A DNA stretch of 48,200 bases, taken from positions 201,061 through 249,260 of the forward strand of contig NZ_JAMQAW010000009.1 in assembly GCF_023701525.1 (NCBI RefSeq). The letters run 5' to 3'. Origin of the DNA: Streptomyces albipurpureus (lineage in GTDB: Bacteria > Actinomycetota > Actinomycetes > Streptomycetales > Streptomycetaceae). Every line of letters begins with the position of its first letter. The stretch's first letter is position 1. This document shows, one piece after another, positions 25,267-34,277 of this stretch. The notes under the pieces are model-generated. The model saw only the letters and a program-made list of their open reading frames with translations. It searched no databases and had not been told where the DNA came from. Both the position numbers and the translations under genes were made by a program.

Positions 25267-25362
25267 GCGGCCATTGGTTGAGCTCCCGAGAGTTCCCCGA
25301 CATCCCGAGTGAGCCATATCTCCTTGAGTTTAAGTCTTCACAGAGCGGATTGAAGGTCAGAC

Positions 25363-26601
25363 GTGGACGGTCAGCCGAGCTCCGACATCATCGATGAGAT
25401 CCGGGACATTCCCCTCTATCGGACGTCGATCGAGCAGGGCTTCTTCCCCATCCTGGAGAAGCCGGAGATAGCCCGCGGATTCCCTGACAACTGGATGACA
25501 CCCGCGCTGGCCAAGGCGCTGGAGGAGGGTGAGGCGGAGTTCGTCCTCTCCACCGGTACCAACCACGCCCGTATGCAGATCATCCGGCCGCCCTACTTCC
25601 TGCTGAAGACCTACTACCGGCTCTGGAGCGAGCACCCCGACATCGCCGACACCTGGCACGAAGGCTGCCGCCGTGTCTCGCTCACCACTCTGCTCGCGAC
25701 CGAGCACGTGGCCCGGGTCAACGCCAAGAAGCGCGGGGTCCTCCCCGAGGGCGTACCGACACTGGACGCCCGCCGGCTCGATGAGCGAACCGTCTATCTG
25801 AACCTCCGACTCGACCCCGCCCTCTGGCTCCGCGAGGACGTCGAGCGGATGATCGGTGAGATCCGCACCGAACAGCGGGCGCACCCCCAGGGCCGCTACC
25901 ACCTCGACTGCTCCGGCTACCACCTGGCGCATCTGATCCGCAAAGCCAGGGAGTGGGGCCTGTGGGCTGACTTCCCCCAGCCCGCGAGCGTGATCACGGC
26001 CTACGAGTACACCCCGGCGAATGTCCGCGCCTATCTGGAGCGCTACCTGGACTGCCCGGTCGTCGACCTGTTCGGCAGCACCGAGCTCGGCTACCTCTAC
26101 TACAGCGACCACAACGGCCGCTACCACCCGTATCTCGACCGGATGAGTCTGGAACTGATCCCGGTCGCGCCCGGCAGCCATATCCACAGCCTCATCGTGA
26201 CGAGCCTCCGCAGCCCCCATATGCCGCTGATCCGCTACCGCTCCGGCGACTGCGTGCGGACGATCGACGGCTCGACCGACCCCGCGAAGGTGACCCGCTT
26301 CTGCGGTCGGGAGAAGGAGCTGCTGCCCACTCCGCGCGGTCTGGTCTCCCAGGGCGACCTCGACGACGCCGTCACCACCGCGGCGCCCTCGGTCTTCCTC
26401 TACCAGCTGCGCACGGAAGGCGATGACGGCCTGAGGCTGCTGTGCACGACGTTCGACGGCGCGCCGCTCGAAGCGGCCGAGCAGGTCGGCCTTGAGAAGT
26501 TCATCGGTGAACTCACCGGACTTCCCTGCCAGGCCGAGCACCGCACCCACATCCCGATCGGGATATCGGGCAAGTACGCCTGGTTGAAGAAGGATTCCTA
26601 G
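25363..26601 (+). CDS. Adenylate-forming enzyme, PaaK / F390-synthetase-like
   Basis: A 412-residue member of the ANL superfamily, closest in layout to phenylacetate-CoA ligases and coenzyme F390 synthetases. Motifs: STGT at 63-66 (P-loop, lacking the usual following Gly-Lys/Pro), FGSTE at 237-241 (A5-like), RYRSGD at 291-296 (A7-like), and a late SGK at 402-404 as the likely A10 lysine. It would activate a carboxylate as an acyl-adenylate. The substrate cannot be read from sequence. The start is a GTG at 25363 with GAAGG about eight bases upstream. Its position after the Cys-repeat peptide suggests it acylates, or activates something for, that peptide; this is inferred. The next gene follows after a 290-bp gap. 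Confidence 0.8.
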   Translation: MDGQPSSDIIDEIRDIPLYRTSIEQGFFPILEKPEIARGFPDNWMTPALAKALEEGEAEFVLSTGTNHARMQIIRPPYFLLKTYYRLWSEHPDIADTWHEGCRRVSLTTLLATEHVARVNAKKRGVLPEGVPTLDARRLDERTVYLNLRLDPALWLREDVERMIGEIRTEQRAHPQGRYHLDCSGYHLAHLIRKAREWGLWADFPQPASVITAYEYTPANVRAYLERYLDCPVVDLFGSTELGYLYYSDHNGRYHPYLDRMSLELIPVAPGSHIHSLIVTSLRSPHMPLIRYRSGDCVRTIDGSTDPAKVTRFCGREKELLPTPRGLVSQGDLDDAVTTAAPSVFLYQLRTEGDDGLRLLCTTFDGAPLEAAEQVGLEKFIGELTGLPCQAEHRTHIPIGISGKYAWLKKDS

Positions 26602-26891
26602 ATATTCGAGGTTTCCGGTCTGACTCTCGTCTCTCCGTTCCAGGACTCCTGTCTCCCACCTTCGGAGCCCTTCCCCGGAGTCCCGGAACGGAAAGCGTGA
26701 GCTGGCACCGGATAGCTGCCGCCTGGGGGCCGTATCCCCCAGATCCGTAACCCAGGTGTGGCAACCGGGCTCGTGATCCGGATAGCAGAAATCCGGATCA
26801 CGCGCCAGGGAATCGATAACCAGTGAGCGTTGCCGAGGTTCACAGTCGTAGCGCTGACGGCGGAACGCCGACCACCCTTTTCTGGAGTGTC
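26602..26891. other. Gap with a long palindrome before the small His-rich gene
   Basis: About 290 bases, no gene seen. It holds the palindrome listed at 26772-26802 and a nearby second CCGGATAGC copy (26708). The start of the gene at 26892 has a GGAGT ribosome site. Confidence 0.5.
26772..26802. promoter_or_regulatory. 12-bp perfect palindrome with 7-nt spacer
   Basis: CGTGATCCGGAT (26772-26783) and ATCCGGATCACG (26791-26802) are exact complements. Lying 90 bases before the gene at 26892, it may be an operator or an intergenic hairpin. The CCGGATAGC half is also found at 26708-26716. Confidence 0.65.
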
Positions 26892-27407
26892 ATGGAAACG
26901 AAGCAACTGGTTACCGAAGCCGACCTCACCGGGCTGCTTGGCGATGTCCTGCACAACGAAGTCATTGAGTACTTTGTCAAGGACACCGGCGGTACGACCG
27001 AAGAGGTCGAACGTCAGGTAGTCGAATGTATGAGGTACCTCTACCTGATCTCCCGCTACCGTGACGAACTCAGCGGTCTCTTCCTCCCCGTTGAGCAGCA
27101 CATTGACGAGATTTGGCACTATCTCATCCTCCAGACGCGTGAGTACGTCGAGTTGTGCGAGACGAAGCTGCCCGGCGGGTTCTTTATCCACCACCGCAGC
27201 ATCGGCTACGGGGACTACGCCCAGGAGCCGGGCCGCGAGAAGTCCATCGAAGAAGCGTTGCGCTGGATTCCGCTCTATACCAGGGAATTTGGCCCCTTCG
27301 ACGAGGGCGCGCTGGCACACTGGACGATCGTCCGCTTCCTTCACCAGCGCATGGAGATGTCACTGGCGGAGATCTCGGCCCTGGAGTCCTCGCAGCCAGC
27401 GGCGTAA
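26892..27407 (+). CDS. Small protein with GRDP-like WHxxIL...FIHH motif
   Basis: A 171-residue protein resembling the short conserved core of glycine-rich-domain-like proteins (GRDP/DUF1399). That core carries a D-E-x-W-H-x-x-I-L-x-T-x-x-Y-x-x-x-C pattern. Here residues 67-90 read VEQHIDEIWHYLILQTREYV then ELCE, and FIHHR follows at 98-102. The clustered His, Glu and Cys could bind a metal. The ATG at 26892 has GGAGT upstream. It lies between the adenylating enzyme and the exporter and is taken as a cluster member. A catalytic role (for example in the peptide modification) is an inference; a structural or binding role is equally possible. Confidence 0.65.
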   Translation: METKQLVTEADLTGLLGDVLHNEVIEYFVKDTGGTTEEVERQVVECMRYLYLISRYRDELSGLFLPVEQHIDEIWHYLILQTREYVELCETKLPGGFFIHHRSIGYGDYAQEPGREKSIEEALRWIPLYTREFGPFDEGALAHWTIVRFLHQRMEMSLAEISALESSQPAA

Positions 27408-27496
27408 CCCGACCCGCTGCCGCTGTGTGCCCCTGGGGCCACCCCAAGCCCCCGGGGCCTTCGCACGCCAGCCAGGGGAACGCAAGGAGCGAGTTG

Positions 27497-28831
27497 ATGA
27501 CGTCCAGGACCAGTTCCGTCGGCCCTCAGCCGACGGTCACCGGGGAACATCCCGCCCAACGGCGGGTTCTCACCGTCCTGGTGATCGCCCAGGTCCTCAG
27601 CGGCGCCGCACTCGCCGCCGGTATCACCATCGGCGCCCTGCTCGCTGAGGAAATGCTCGGTTCCACGGGGCTCGCCGGAGTCCCCAGCGCACTGTTCACG
27701 GCAGGCGCAGCGGTCGGGGCCATCCTGGTCGGCCGCGCCTGCCAACGCTGGGGCCGAAGGCCCGGTCTCACCCTGGGCTATGTGCTCGGGACGATCGGCA
27801 GCCTCGGTGTGGTGTTGGCGACGGCCCTGGACAGCGTGCCGGTGCTCTTCGTGGGCCTGCTGGTGTACGGCATCGGGACAGCGGCTGTCCTGCTGGTCCG
27901 CTACGCCGGTGCGGACCTCGCGTCCCCCGAGCGCCGGGCCCGGGCGGTCAGTACGGTCCTCTTCGCCCTGGCGGCCGGCGCCATCGCCGGCCCCAACCTG
28001 GTCGGTGTCACGGGCGATCTCGCCGACTCCTGGGACATACCCAGGTTGGCGGGCCCGTTCCTGCTGTCGGCCCTCGCCTTCTGCTCGGCGGCGATATTCG
28101 TATGGACCTTCCTCCGCCCCGACCCCCTGCTGGTCTCGCGGATGGTCGCCGCCGAAGCGGAAGCCGCGGCGGAGGCCCAGAGCCGGCCGAACGCGACCGA
28201 GGGAACCCCCCAGGCAGCCGTCGCCCCGCCTGAGGACCGGCGGGTGCTGATCACCGGTGTGACGGTCATGGTCCTCAGCCAGATCGTCATGATCGCGATC
28301 ATGACGATGACCCCGATCCATATGACCGACCACGGCCACAGCACCCAGACCGCCGGCATGGTCATCGGACTTCATCTGGGCGCGATGTATCTCTCGTCCC
28401 CGCTCTCCGGCATCCTCGCCGACCGGATCGGCCGACCGTTCACGGCCACCCTCGGCACCCTGACCATGTTCTGCGCGGCCCTGGTGGCGGCCCTCTCGCC
28501 CGGCCATTCGACGTTCGGCATGTCCCTGGCGTTGATCCTGTTGGGCATCGGCTGGAACATGGGCTTCGTCAGCGGCACCGCCCTGGTCGCCGACGCCCTC
28601 CCGCCCGCCACCCGCGCGGCGACCCAGGGCACCATCGATGTGGGCCTCGCCGTGGCAGCCGCCGGCGGCGGCATGGCCTCGGGCCTGATCTTCGCCGGAG
28701 GCGGCTATGAGCTCCTCGCCCTCTCCGGCGGCATCCTCATCCTGGTCCTGGCCCCGCTCGCGGCACTGCTGACCCTCCCGGCGCCGAAGGCTGCCGCCGA
28801 CGCTGAGAAGGCTGGGGTGGGGAGCAGTTGA
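27497..28831 (+). CDS. MFS transporter, candidate peptide-product exporter
   Basis: A 444-residue major facilitator with about 12 membrane helices. The first hydrophobic segment begins after a short polar N-terminus (RVLTVLVIAQVLSGAALAAG). The family loop motif GxxxxRxGRR appears as GRACQRWGRRPGLTLGYVLG. The second half starts at VLITGVTVMVLSQIVMIAI after an acidic/Gln-rich linker (residues 215-245). A second loop motif, DRIGRPFTATLG, follows. The start ATG at 27497 has AAGGAGCG upstream and is 90 bases after the preceding gene. It is the last gene of the candidate cluster and probably exports the product or gives self-resistance. Confidence 0.85.
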   Translation: MTSRTSSVGPQPTVTGEHPAQRRVLTVLVIAQVLSGAALAAGITIGALLAEEMLGSTGLAGVPSALFTAGAAVGAILVGRACQRWGRRPGLTLGYVLGTIGSLGVVLATALDSVPVLFVGLLVYGIGTAAVLLVRYAGADLASPERRARAVSTVLFALAAGAIAGPNLVGVTGDLADSWDIPRLAGPFLLSALAFCSAAIFVWTFLRPDPLLVSRMVAAEAEAAAEAQSRPNATEGTPQAAVAPPEDRRVLITGVTVMVLSQIVMIAIMTMTPIHMTDHGHSTQTAGMVIGLHLGAMYLSSPLSGILADRIGRPFTATLGTLTMFCAALVAALSPGHSTFGMSLALILLGIGWNMGFVSGTALVADALPPATRAATQGTIDVGLAVAAAGGGMASGLIFAGGGYELLALSGGILILVLAPLAALLTLPAPKAAADAEKAGVGSS

Positions 28832-28917
28832 GGTTGCCTCCTCCGTCGCCTCGCGACCCGCTCTCCACTGCCGAAGGGACCAGGCGCCCTCGCTCCTGTG
28901 CGATTACCTTCACGGGC

Positions 28918-29115
28918 ATGACCAGACCTCGCGCAAAGCCTGGAGTCAGGCGCGTCACCGTCGAACTCCCCGTAGATCTCGCCGCCTGGCTCGCGGACTT
29001 CGCCGAACTCTCCCACCGGACCGTGGACGATGTGGTGCGGCAACTGATCGAGACCGAGAAGGGGCGTATGGACGTGGAGTTGGGCGGCGGGGTCTCGGAG
29101 TCGGTGGGGCAGTAG
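28918..29115 (+). CDS. Small ribbon-helix-helix-like protein
   Basis: A 65-residue protein beginning RPRAKPGVRRVTVELPVDLA, a basic tail leading to a strand, then helices AAWLADFAELSHRTVDDVVR and QLIETEKGRMDVELG. The strand-helix-helix order is that of CopG/RHH DNA-binding proteins. No antitoxin partner lies beside it. The 28832-28917 gap is short and holds no further gene. Confidence 0.6.
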   Translation: MTRPRAKPGVRRVTVELPVDLAAWLADFAELSHRTVDDVVRQLIETEKGRMDVELGGGVSESVGQ

Positions 29116-29368
29116 CGGGCCCCGTTCACCCCAGAGGCTGACTGCGCAGCTCAGTGGCCCTATCGGGCTGAGCGGTCTCACTACCGTGTCCGGGACTGGC
29201 TGGCACGGCAGGGACCCCTACGCTCACGGGTCTGAGGCCATGAGGGGCGAGCGAGACCGGCGTACGGCGACGGTCCGGGGCGTGTTCGTCGTCTACCACG
29301 TGGCTCAGACCGCCCTCACCGTCACGGCCGTCCGGCTCCTGCCGCCCCCTGACCGGCGGAGTGAAGGA

Positions 29369-29398
29369 CGCCTCCGGAGGGGAGCGCCTCCGGAGGCG
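29369..29398. terminator. Terminator-like hairpin after the DUF397 gene
   Basis: CGCCTCCGG (29369-29377) pairs with CCGGAGGCG (29390-29398) over a 12-nt loop, just beyond the stop of the minus-strand DUF397 gene. Two copies of the self-complementary CCTCCGGAGG make the region highly foldable. No T-run follows. Confidence 0.55.
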
Positions 29399-29407
29399 GC
29401 TCGGCTC

Positions 29408-29608
29408 TCAGTCGAGGAAGTGGTCGAACTCGCCCGCTTTGACACCTTGGATGAAGGCGGCGAGCTTGGCGCGGTCGGTGGTGATGATGTCGGTGGGGGT
29501 GTCGCTCTCGCGTATGAGGATGGTGTCTTCATGGCTGGCGATCTCGACGCAGTCCGGGCCGTTTCCGCCCGAGAACGATGACTTCTGCCACTGGATGGGT
29601 GCACTCAT
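29408..29608 (-). CDS. DUF397 protein
   Basis: A 66-residue protein with the DUF397 signature: WQKSSFSGGNGPDCVEIASH near the start, IRESDTPTDIITTDRAKLAA, and a final IQGVKAGEFDHF. These Streptomyces proteins are almost always encoded directly after a DUF5753-type XRE regulator and next to an HATPase gene, as here. They are thought to be small co-regulators; the mechanism is little known. The gene begins 10 bases after the XRE stop at 29619, so the two share an operon. Confidence 0.92.
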   Translation of the reverse strand: MSAPIQWQKSSFSGGNGPDCVEIASHEDTILIRESDTPTDIITTDRAKLAAFIQGVKAGEFDHFLD

Positions 29609-29618
29609 ACCTGCCCTC

Positions 29619-30473
29619 TCATAGTTCGCGTGCGATGTGATGGATGAGCTGCCGCGACTCTTCCGGATTGAGCGAAGCGTGTTTTGAAGAGTTCAGCAAC
29701 AGCCTGTACTTCTTCAGTTCAGCGTCGGCCATGAGGAAGCGATTCCCGAAGGCGCTGTCCGCTTGCACCGTGTCCAGTTGAGGTACTGCCCAGGTCACGT
29801 AGAGGACGGGTTGGGTGACTTCGACGAAGTCCTCACAGGTGAACGGAATGACATGGACGGTGACGTTGGAGCGTTCTGAGAGGCGCATGAGGTGATCAAG
29901 TTGCTCCCGCACCACGTGCCGCCCGCCGAAGCGCATTCTCAGTGCGGCTTCATGGATGATGGCTTCAAACGAGGGTGGTTCATCACCATCCAGAACCGTT
30001 GCGCGTTTCATGCGGTACTCAACGCGAGCTTCGATCTCGGACTCAGGCAGTTTGGGCCACACATTGGCGAAAAGGGTTCGCGCGTAGCTTTCGGTCTGGA
30101 ATAGCCCAGGCATGGTGACGCTCTTCAGCGATCTCAGAGCTTTGGCATGCCACTCCAACTCGGCGATATCGAGAAAGTCTGGGGTCAGGATGCCCCGGTA
30201 CTCATCGAACCAGAACTGCCCTCGGCGCTCCCGCGTGATCTCGCACAGAGCCTCGACCAAGCGGGTGTCGTCACATCTGTAGAAGTTGGCGAGCCGTCGC
30301 AACCGCTCCTCGCCAACACCCACTCGTCCGGCCTCGATGTGGCTGATCTTGGCTTGGTCGACGGAGAGCAGACCAGCCGCTTCGCGTGAGGTCCTACCTG
30401 CGGTTTCACGTAGTTTGCGCAGCTCCGCGCCTAACCGGATCTGGCGAACGGTCGGGTTGTCTCTCGGCGGCAT
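29619..30473 (-). CDS. XRE regulator with DUF5753 domain (Scr1 type)
   Basis: A 284-residue regulator. The helix-turn-helix is in residues 12-70 (ELRKLRETAGRTSREAAGLL, QAKISHIEAGRVGVGEERLR). Residues 95-275 match the DUF5753 sensor domain (YRGILTPDFLDIAELEWHAK, TMPGLFQTESYARTLFANVW, RQ-type ERSNVTVHVIPF, FGNRFLMADAELKKY). The ATG at 30473 is chosen because GGGAG lies eight bases upstream; the GTG at 30482 overlaps that site. It is divergent from the HATPase gene at 30656, the classic Streptomyces arrangement. In Streptomyces, paralogous sets like this influence development and antibiotic production, but the partner of this copy is unknown. Confidence 0.9.
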   Translation of the reverse strand: MPPRDNPTVRQIRLGAELRKLRETAGRTSREAAGLLSVDQAKISHIEAGRVGVGEERLRRLANFYRCDDTRLVEALCEITRERRGQFWFDEYRGILTPDFLDIAELEWHAKALRSLKSVTMPGLFQTESYARTLFANVWPKLPESEIEARVEYRMKRATVLDGDEPPSFEAIIHEAALRMRFGGRHVVREQLDHLMRLSERSNVTVHVIPFTCEDFVEVTQPVLYVTWAVPQLDTVQADSAFGNRFLMADAELKKYRLLLNSSKHASLNPEESRQLIHHIAREL

Positions 30474-30655
30474 CGGTCTCACTCCCTGTCAGCTGTGTGT
30501 GCTGCACGACACCGTGCCATGGACGTTGCGAAGCGCGCGACCCTTGGCCATAGCTTGCTCCGGGGCTATTTGCTCCTTATGGTCATGTCAGTACCGTGCG
30601 CAGCGAGTCGTTCGCAGCGCGTAGCGCGGGTTCCAGCTGCGTTGGGAGACACGGC

Positions 30656-31105
30656 ATGACACCCTCATCAGCTTTAACGCTCGAATCGGCCCCTGGGGTC
30701 GGGCAGTTGTACGTGCAGATTCCCAATAGCCGTGCTGCCGCCAAGCGCGCCCGGGACTGGCTTGCCGGGCCCCTGCGGGCGACGCATCCGTTGATCGCGG
30801 ATGATGTGCTGCTCTGCCTCTCGGAGGTGGTCGCCAACGTGTATCGGCACACCACCACGCCGACCATCCGCGTCGAGACGCTGATCATCGAGCCGTCCGT
30901 GGTCGTACGCGTCCACGACAACGATCCGGGCCCACTGCCCAAGCCCGCCGATCCCGGTGGGGGCGGGGATATCGAGAGCGGACGCGGGCTGACCCTGATC
31001 GACGCCTGTGCGGATGCTTGGGGGGTCACGGTCCTCGGTGGGCCTGAACCCAGGGGCAAGGCGTTCTGGTTCACCCTGCTCGGCCGTCCCGCTTCGGCCG
31101 GCTGA
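30656..31105 (+). CDS. HATPase-domain regulator (anti-sigma-like)
   Basis: A 149-residue GHKL ATPase of the RsbW-like family. It has an N-box LCLSEVVANVYRHTTTP (Glu and Asn present, unlike the altered 11755 copy), a G1 box VVRVHDNDPGPLP and a G2 box ESGRGLTLIDACADAWGV. The start ATG at 30656 has GGGAG upstream. It is divergent from the DUF5753 regulator and directly followed, with a TGATG overlap, by a small membrane protein gene. It probably works with the adjacent XRE/DUF397 pair. Confidence 0.88.
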   Translation: MTPSSALTLESAPGVGQLYVQIPNSRAAAKRARDWLAGPLRATHPLIADDVLLCLSEVVANVYRHTTTPTIRVETLIIEPSVVVRVHDNDPGPLPKPADPGGGGDIESGRGLTLIDACADAWGVTVLGGPEPRGKAFWFTLLGRPASAG

Positions 31106-31392
31106 TGTCTCCGCTCGTTCCGCTGCTGCTGTGGGCCTTGGTCACCGCGCCGGTGGTGCTGTTCACCCTGAGCCTGTTCCACCGTGATCAGGACCAGGGT
31201 GGACTTGTCCGGCGCGAGATATCCGAGCCGGCCCGCTGGCCCGAGGACATGGTCTGGGGTACCCCGACCCCGGTCCACGTCGAGGAGCGGTTCGCCCTCC
31301 TGAGGGGCGAGGACTCGGCCGCCGTACGACCGTACCTCTCCGATGACATCGCCCAGCCCTGCTCCTGTGGAGCGGGCTCCACTGCCCGGTAG
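31105..31392 (+). CDS. Small single-pass membrane protein after the HATPase
   Basis: A 95-residue protein. One strong membrane helix at the N-terminus (SPLVPLLLWALVTAPVVLFT) is followed by a charged tail (RDQDQGGLVRREISEPARWP) and a Cys pair near the end (PCSCG). The ATG overlaps the HATPase stop by one base, so it is coupled. Function unknown. Confidence 0.68.
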   Translation: MSPLVPLLLWALVTAPVVLFTLSLFHRDQDQGGLVRREISEPARWPEDMVWGTPTPVHVEERFALLRGEDSAAVRPYLSDDIAQPCSCGAGSTAR

Positions 31393-31395
31393 ACG

Positions 31396-33645
31396 TCAGC
31401 CAGTCGGCGGCTTCGGCCCCTCCGTCCCCTCCGCGTGCAGTTTCGGCATCACCCGGTCCAGCCAGCGCGGCGTCCACCAAGCGGACTTCCCCAGCAGGGT
31501 CATCACTGCCGGTACCAGGAGCAGGCGTACCACCGTGGCATCGATCAGGACGCTGGCCGCGAGGCCCAGACCCAGCATCTTCACCACGATGTTGTCGCTG
31601 ATGATGAAGGCCGCGAAGACGCTCACCATGATGAGTGCCGCGCAGGTGATGACCCGGGCGGTGATCTCCAAGGCGTGGGCCACGCTCGCCTTGGGGTCGC
31701 CCGTGACCAGCCAGGCCTCATGGATGCGGGAGAGCAGGAAGATCTCGTAGTCCATGCTCAGCCCGAAGACGATGGCGAACATCATCATCGGGACATAGCT
31801 CTCGATGGGCACATCCCCCGACACCCCCAGCGCCGGGCCACCCCAGCCCCACTGGAAGACGGCCACCACCACCCCGTACGAGGCCGCGATCGACAGCACA
31901 TTGAGAATTGCTGCCTTCACCGCCACCAGCAACCCCCGGAACACCACCAGGATGACCAGGAACGCCAGCGCGACCACCACCGCGATGATCAGGGGCAGCC
32001 GGGCCGAGACGATGTCCAGGAAGTCCACTTGGGCGGCGGTCGTACCGGTCACATAGGTCTCGGCGTCGGTGCCCGCCACCCCGGCCGGTAGTGAGTCGTC
32101 CTCCAGCCGGTTGGTCAGCTGTGTGGTCCTCTCGTCCTGCGGGGCCGCGACCGAGTACGCCGTACCGATCAGGACATCCCCGTCCGGCGTTGGTTGCAGG
32201 GGAGTGATGGTGGCCGCGTCCTTGACCCCGGTCAGGGACTTCTGGAGTTGGCTCGCCAGCGCCGCCCGGTCCGACTGCGGGACGTCCGACTGGTCCACCA
32301 CCAGGGTCAGCGGTCCGTTCGAGCCAGGCCCGAAGGCGGTGGACATCAGATCGAAGGCACGCCGGTCGGTGAACGACTTGGGGTCGGCGCCGTCGCCGAT
32401 ATGGCCGAGCTGGATGAAGAAGAGGGGGAACGAGAGGATCAGCAGGGTCACCACGCCACCGATCAGGAACCACCACGGTCGGCGCTCCACCCGTTGTGCG
32501 TACCGGTGCCAGCTGCCCTCGGCCACCTCGCCGGGTCGGGCGTCGGTCTCCGCGATCACCTTGCGGACGCGCAACTTGTCGATGTGCCGGCCGATCAGCC
32601 CCAGGATCGCCGGTACGAGGGTGAGCGCGCCGATCACCGCGGTGACGACGGTGACGGCAGCCGCCAGGCCCAGCTTGCCGATGAACCCGATGCCGGAGAC
32701 CCAGAGCCCGGACAGCGCGATGATCACCGTACAGCCGGAGAGCAGCACCGCATGGCCGCTGGTGGCGGCGGCCATACCGGCCGCGATCACCGGATTCTCG
32801 CCGTTCATCAGGTTCTGTCGGTGCCGGGTCACCAGGAACAGCGCGTAGTCGATCCCCACACCGATGCCGATCATCGTGGCCAGGGTGGGAGAGACGGTCG
32901 CGAAGGTGGTCGCGGCGGCGAGGAGCCCCAGCAGCGCAAGACCGCAGATGGCGCAGATCAACGCGGTGACCAGGGGCAGTACGGCGGCGATCACACTGCC
33001 GAACCCGATCAGCAGCACCACGATCGCCACACCGAACCCAATGGCCTCGCTCAGCCGGTCATTGGGTTCGGGCCGGGCGAGTTCGCCGAGGGAACCGCCG
33101 TACTCCACATCGACGCCCGCGGCCCGTAGCGGCTTCACGGCGGAGTCCACACCATGGAGATAGGACTCCCCGAGGGTGGACGGCTGTACGGCAAACCGGA
33201 TGGTGATGTACGCCGTCTTCCCGTCCGTCGACAGCGGGCCGACGCTTCCCGTAGTGGGCACGGTCAGCGGGTTCTGGGCGGAGAGCACATCCGGCAGTTT
33301 CTGGAGGCTGGCGACGGCCGTGGTCAGTTGGCCGCTGACGGCGGTCAGTGGACGGTCGTCATCGTGCAGCACGATCTGTGCGCTGTAGCCGCCGGCCTGC
33401 GGCTCGTGTTTCTGAAGTACGTCGACACCGTTCTGCGACTGGGTGCCGGGGAGGGAGAAGTCATCCGAGTAGTCGCCGCCGTAGCTGTGGTGCAGCACCT
33501 GGAGGCCGGCGAGGGCGGCGGCCCAGAGCACGATCACCACCACGGCGTGGTAGGCGCACCACTCACCCGTTCGACGGAGTACGCCCTTGTGCGCCGGGGC
33601 GCCGCGCGGGGCCGATGGGCGGTCGGGGGTTTGCGGCATCGACAT
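31396..33645 (-). CDS. MMPL-family transporter
   Basis: A 749-residue MMPL/RND-type protein with about 12 membrane helices in two blocks. The first block follows helix 1 ([19 protein letters not shown]) and a large outer domain, with TM2-TM6 from about residue 200 ([40 protein letters not shown]). The second block begins at about 395 ([20 protein letters not shown]) and ends with [15 protein letters not shown] and later helices. MMPL proteins export lipids or other hydrophobic products. ATG 33645 is preferred because GGGAG precedes it by five bases. It is convergent with the small membrane gene at 31105. Confidence 0.9.
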   Translation of the reverse strand: MSMPQTPDRPSAPRGAPAHKGVLRRTGEWCAYHAVVVIVLWAAALAGLQVLHHSYGGDYSDDFSLPGTQSQNGVDVLQKHEPQAGGYSAQIVLHDDDRPLTAVSGQLTTAVASLQKLPDVLSAQNPLTVPTTGSVGPLSTDGKTAYITIRFAVQPSTLGESYLHGVDSAVKPLRAAGVDVEYGGSLGELARPEPNDRLSEAIGFGVAIVVLLIGFGSVIAAVLPLVTALICAICGLALLGLLAAATTFATVSPTLATMIGIGVGIDYALFLVTRHRQNLMNGENPVIAAGMAAATSGHAVLLSGCTVIIALSGLWVSGIGFIGKLGLAAAVTVVTAVIGALTLVPAILGLIGRHIDKLRVRKVIAETDARPGEVAEGSWHRYAQRVERRPWWFLIGGVVTLLILSFPLFFIQLGHIGDGADPKSFTDRRAFDLMSTAFGPGSNGPLTLVVDQSDVPQSDRAALASQLQKSLTGVKDAATITPLQPTPDGDVLIGTAYSVAAPQDERTTQLTNRLEDDSLPAGVAGTDAETYVTGTTAAQVDFLDIVSARLPLIIAVVVALAFLVILVVFRGLLVAVKAAILNVLSIAASYGVVVAVFQWGWGGPALGVSGDVPIESYVPMMMFAIVFGLSMDYEIFLLSRIHEAWLVTGDPKASVAHALEITARVITCAALIMVSVFAAFIISDNIVVKMLGLGLAASVLIDATVVRLLLVPAVMTLLGKSAWWTPRWLDRVMPKLHAEGTEGPKPPTG

Positions 33646-33883
33646 GCGTACTCCCGGACCGGGGGCGACGCTCCCGCGCCCACAAAGGACCACATCGGAC
33701 ACTCAGCATTCAAGATCGGGTGCGGTGGTGGGGCACGTCGGGACGGGGGAATGGGTGAAACGCCGAGGCCGAAGGAGTGCCGGCGCTCACTCAGTTCCCG
33801 GTGCCGGGGAACTTCGGGCGTGGGCCGTACGACCACTGGGAAGATGCCCAACCCGTCCCGTAGGGAGGTCGGTGCGGTGACGA

Positions 33884-33938
33884 TGCGTGCGGCGGCTCTG
33901 CGTGCGGCGGCTCTGCGTGCGGCGGTTCTGCGTGCGGT
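33884..33938. repeat. 15-bp tandem repeat, about 3.7 copies
   Basis: TGCGTGCGGCGGCTC at 33884, 33899 and 33914 (last copy with one change), then a partial copy. The period is a multiple of three, but no gene is likely across it. Confidence 0.8.
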
Positions 33939-34137
33939 GGCGACGAGTAAGGATGGCTGGCGGCGCGGGCGAACGGCGGTGGCTGGAACCGGGGGTCTCA
34001 CCGTTCTACGTGGATGGTCCGTGTTTCCGGACGCGGTGGCGTGGTACTCGGTCCGGATGCCGGGGTGTGGCGGTGCCCGGCAGAGCGGGTTGAGCGGTGG
34101 CCGCCTCCATGGGAACCGCCTGTCCGACCCGCTGGAA

Positions 34138-34175
34138 CACCGGGTGGAGCGTGTGAGGCCACGCTCCACCCGGTG
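34138..34175. terminator. 16-bp perfect hairpin
   Basis: CACCGGGTGGAGCGTG (34138-34153) is complementary to 34160-34175 with a 6-nt loop. It lies downstream of the ECF sigma gene (minus strand, stop 34522). A bidirectional factor-independent terminator is possible, though no T-run follows. Confidence 0.6.
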
Positions 34176-34277
34176 CTGAAGACGGTCCCCTCCCCTGGCC
34201 ACAGGGATAGGCGCGGCGATCCGTGCACTCCTCCCTCGCGGGGCCGCACTGTGAAGCCCGGGGCGGGGACGGCCGAT

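Noticed and set aside
25357..26550. A 397-residue frame antisense to the adenylating enzyme
   Set aside because: It mirrors the enzyme's third-position GC bias and has no family signature.
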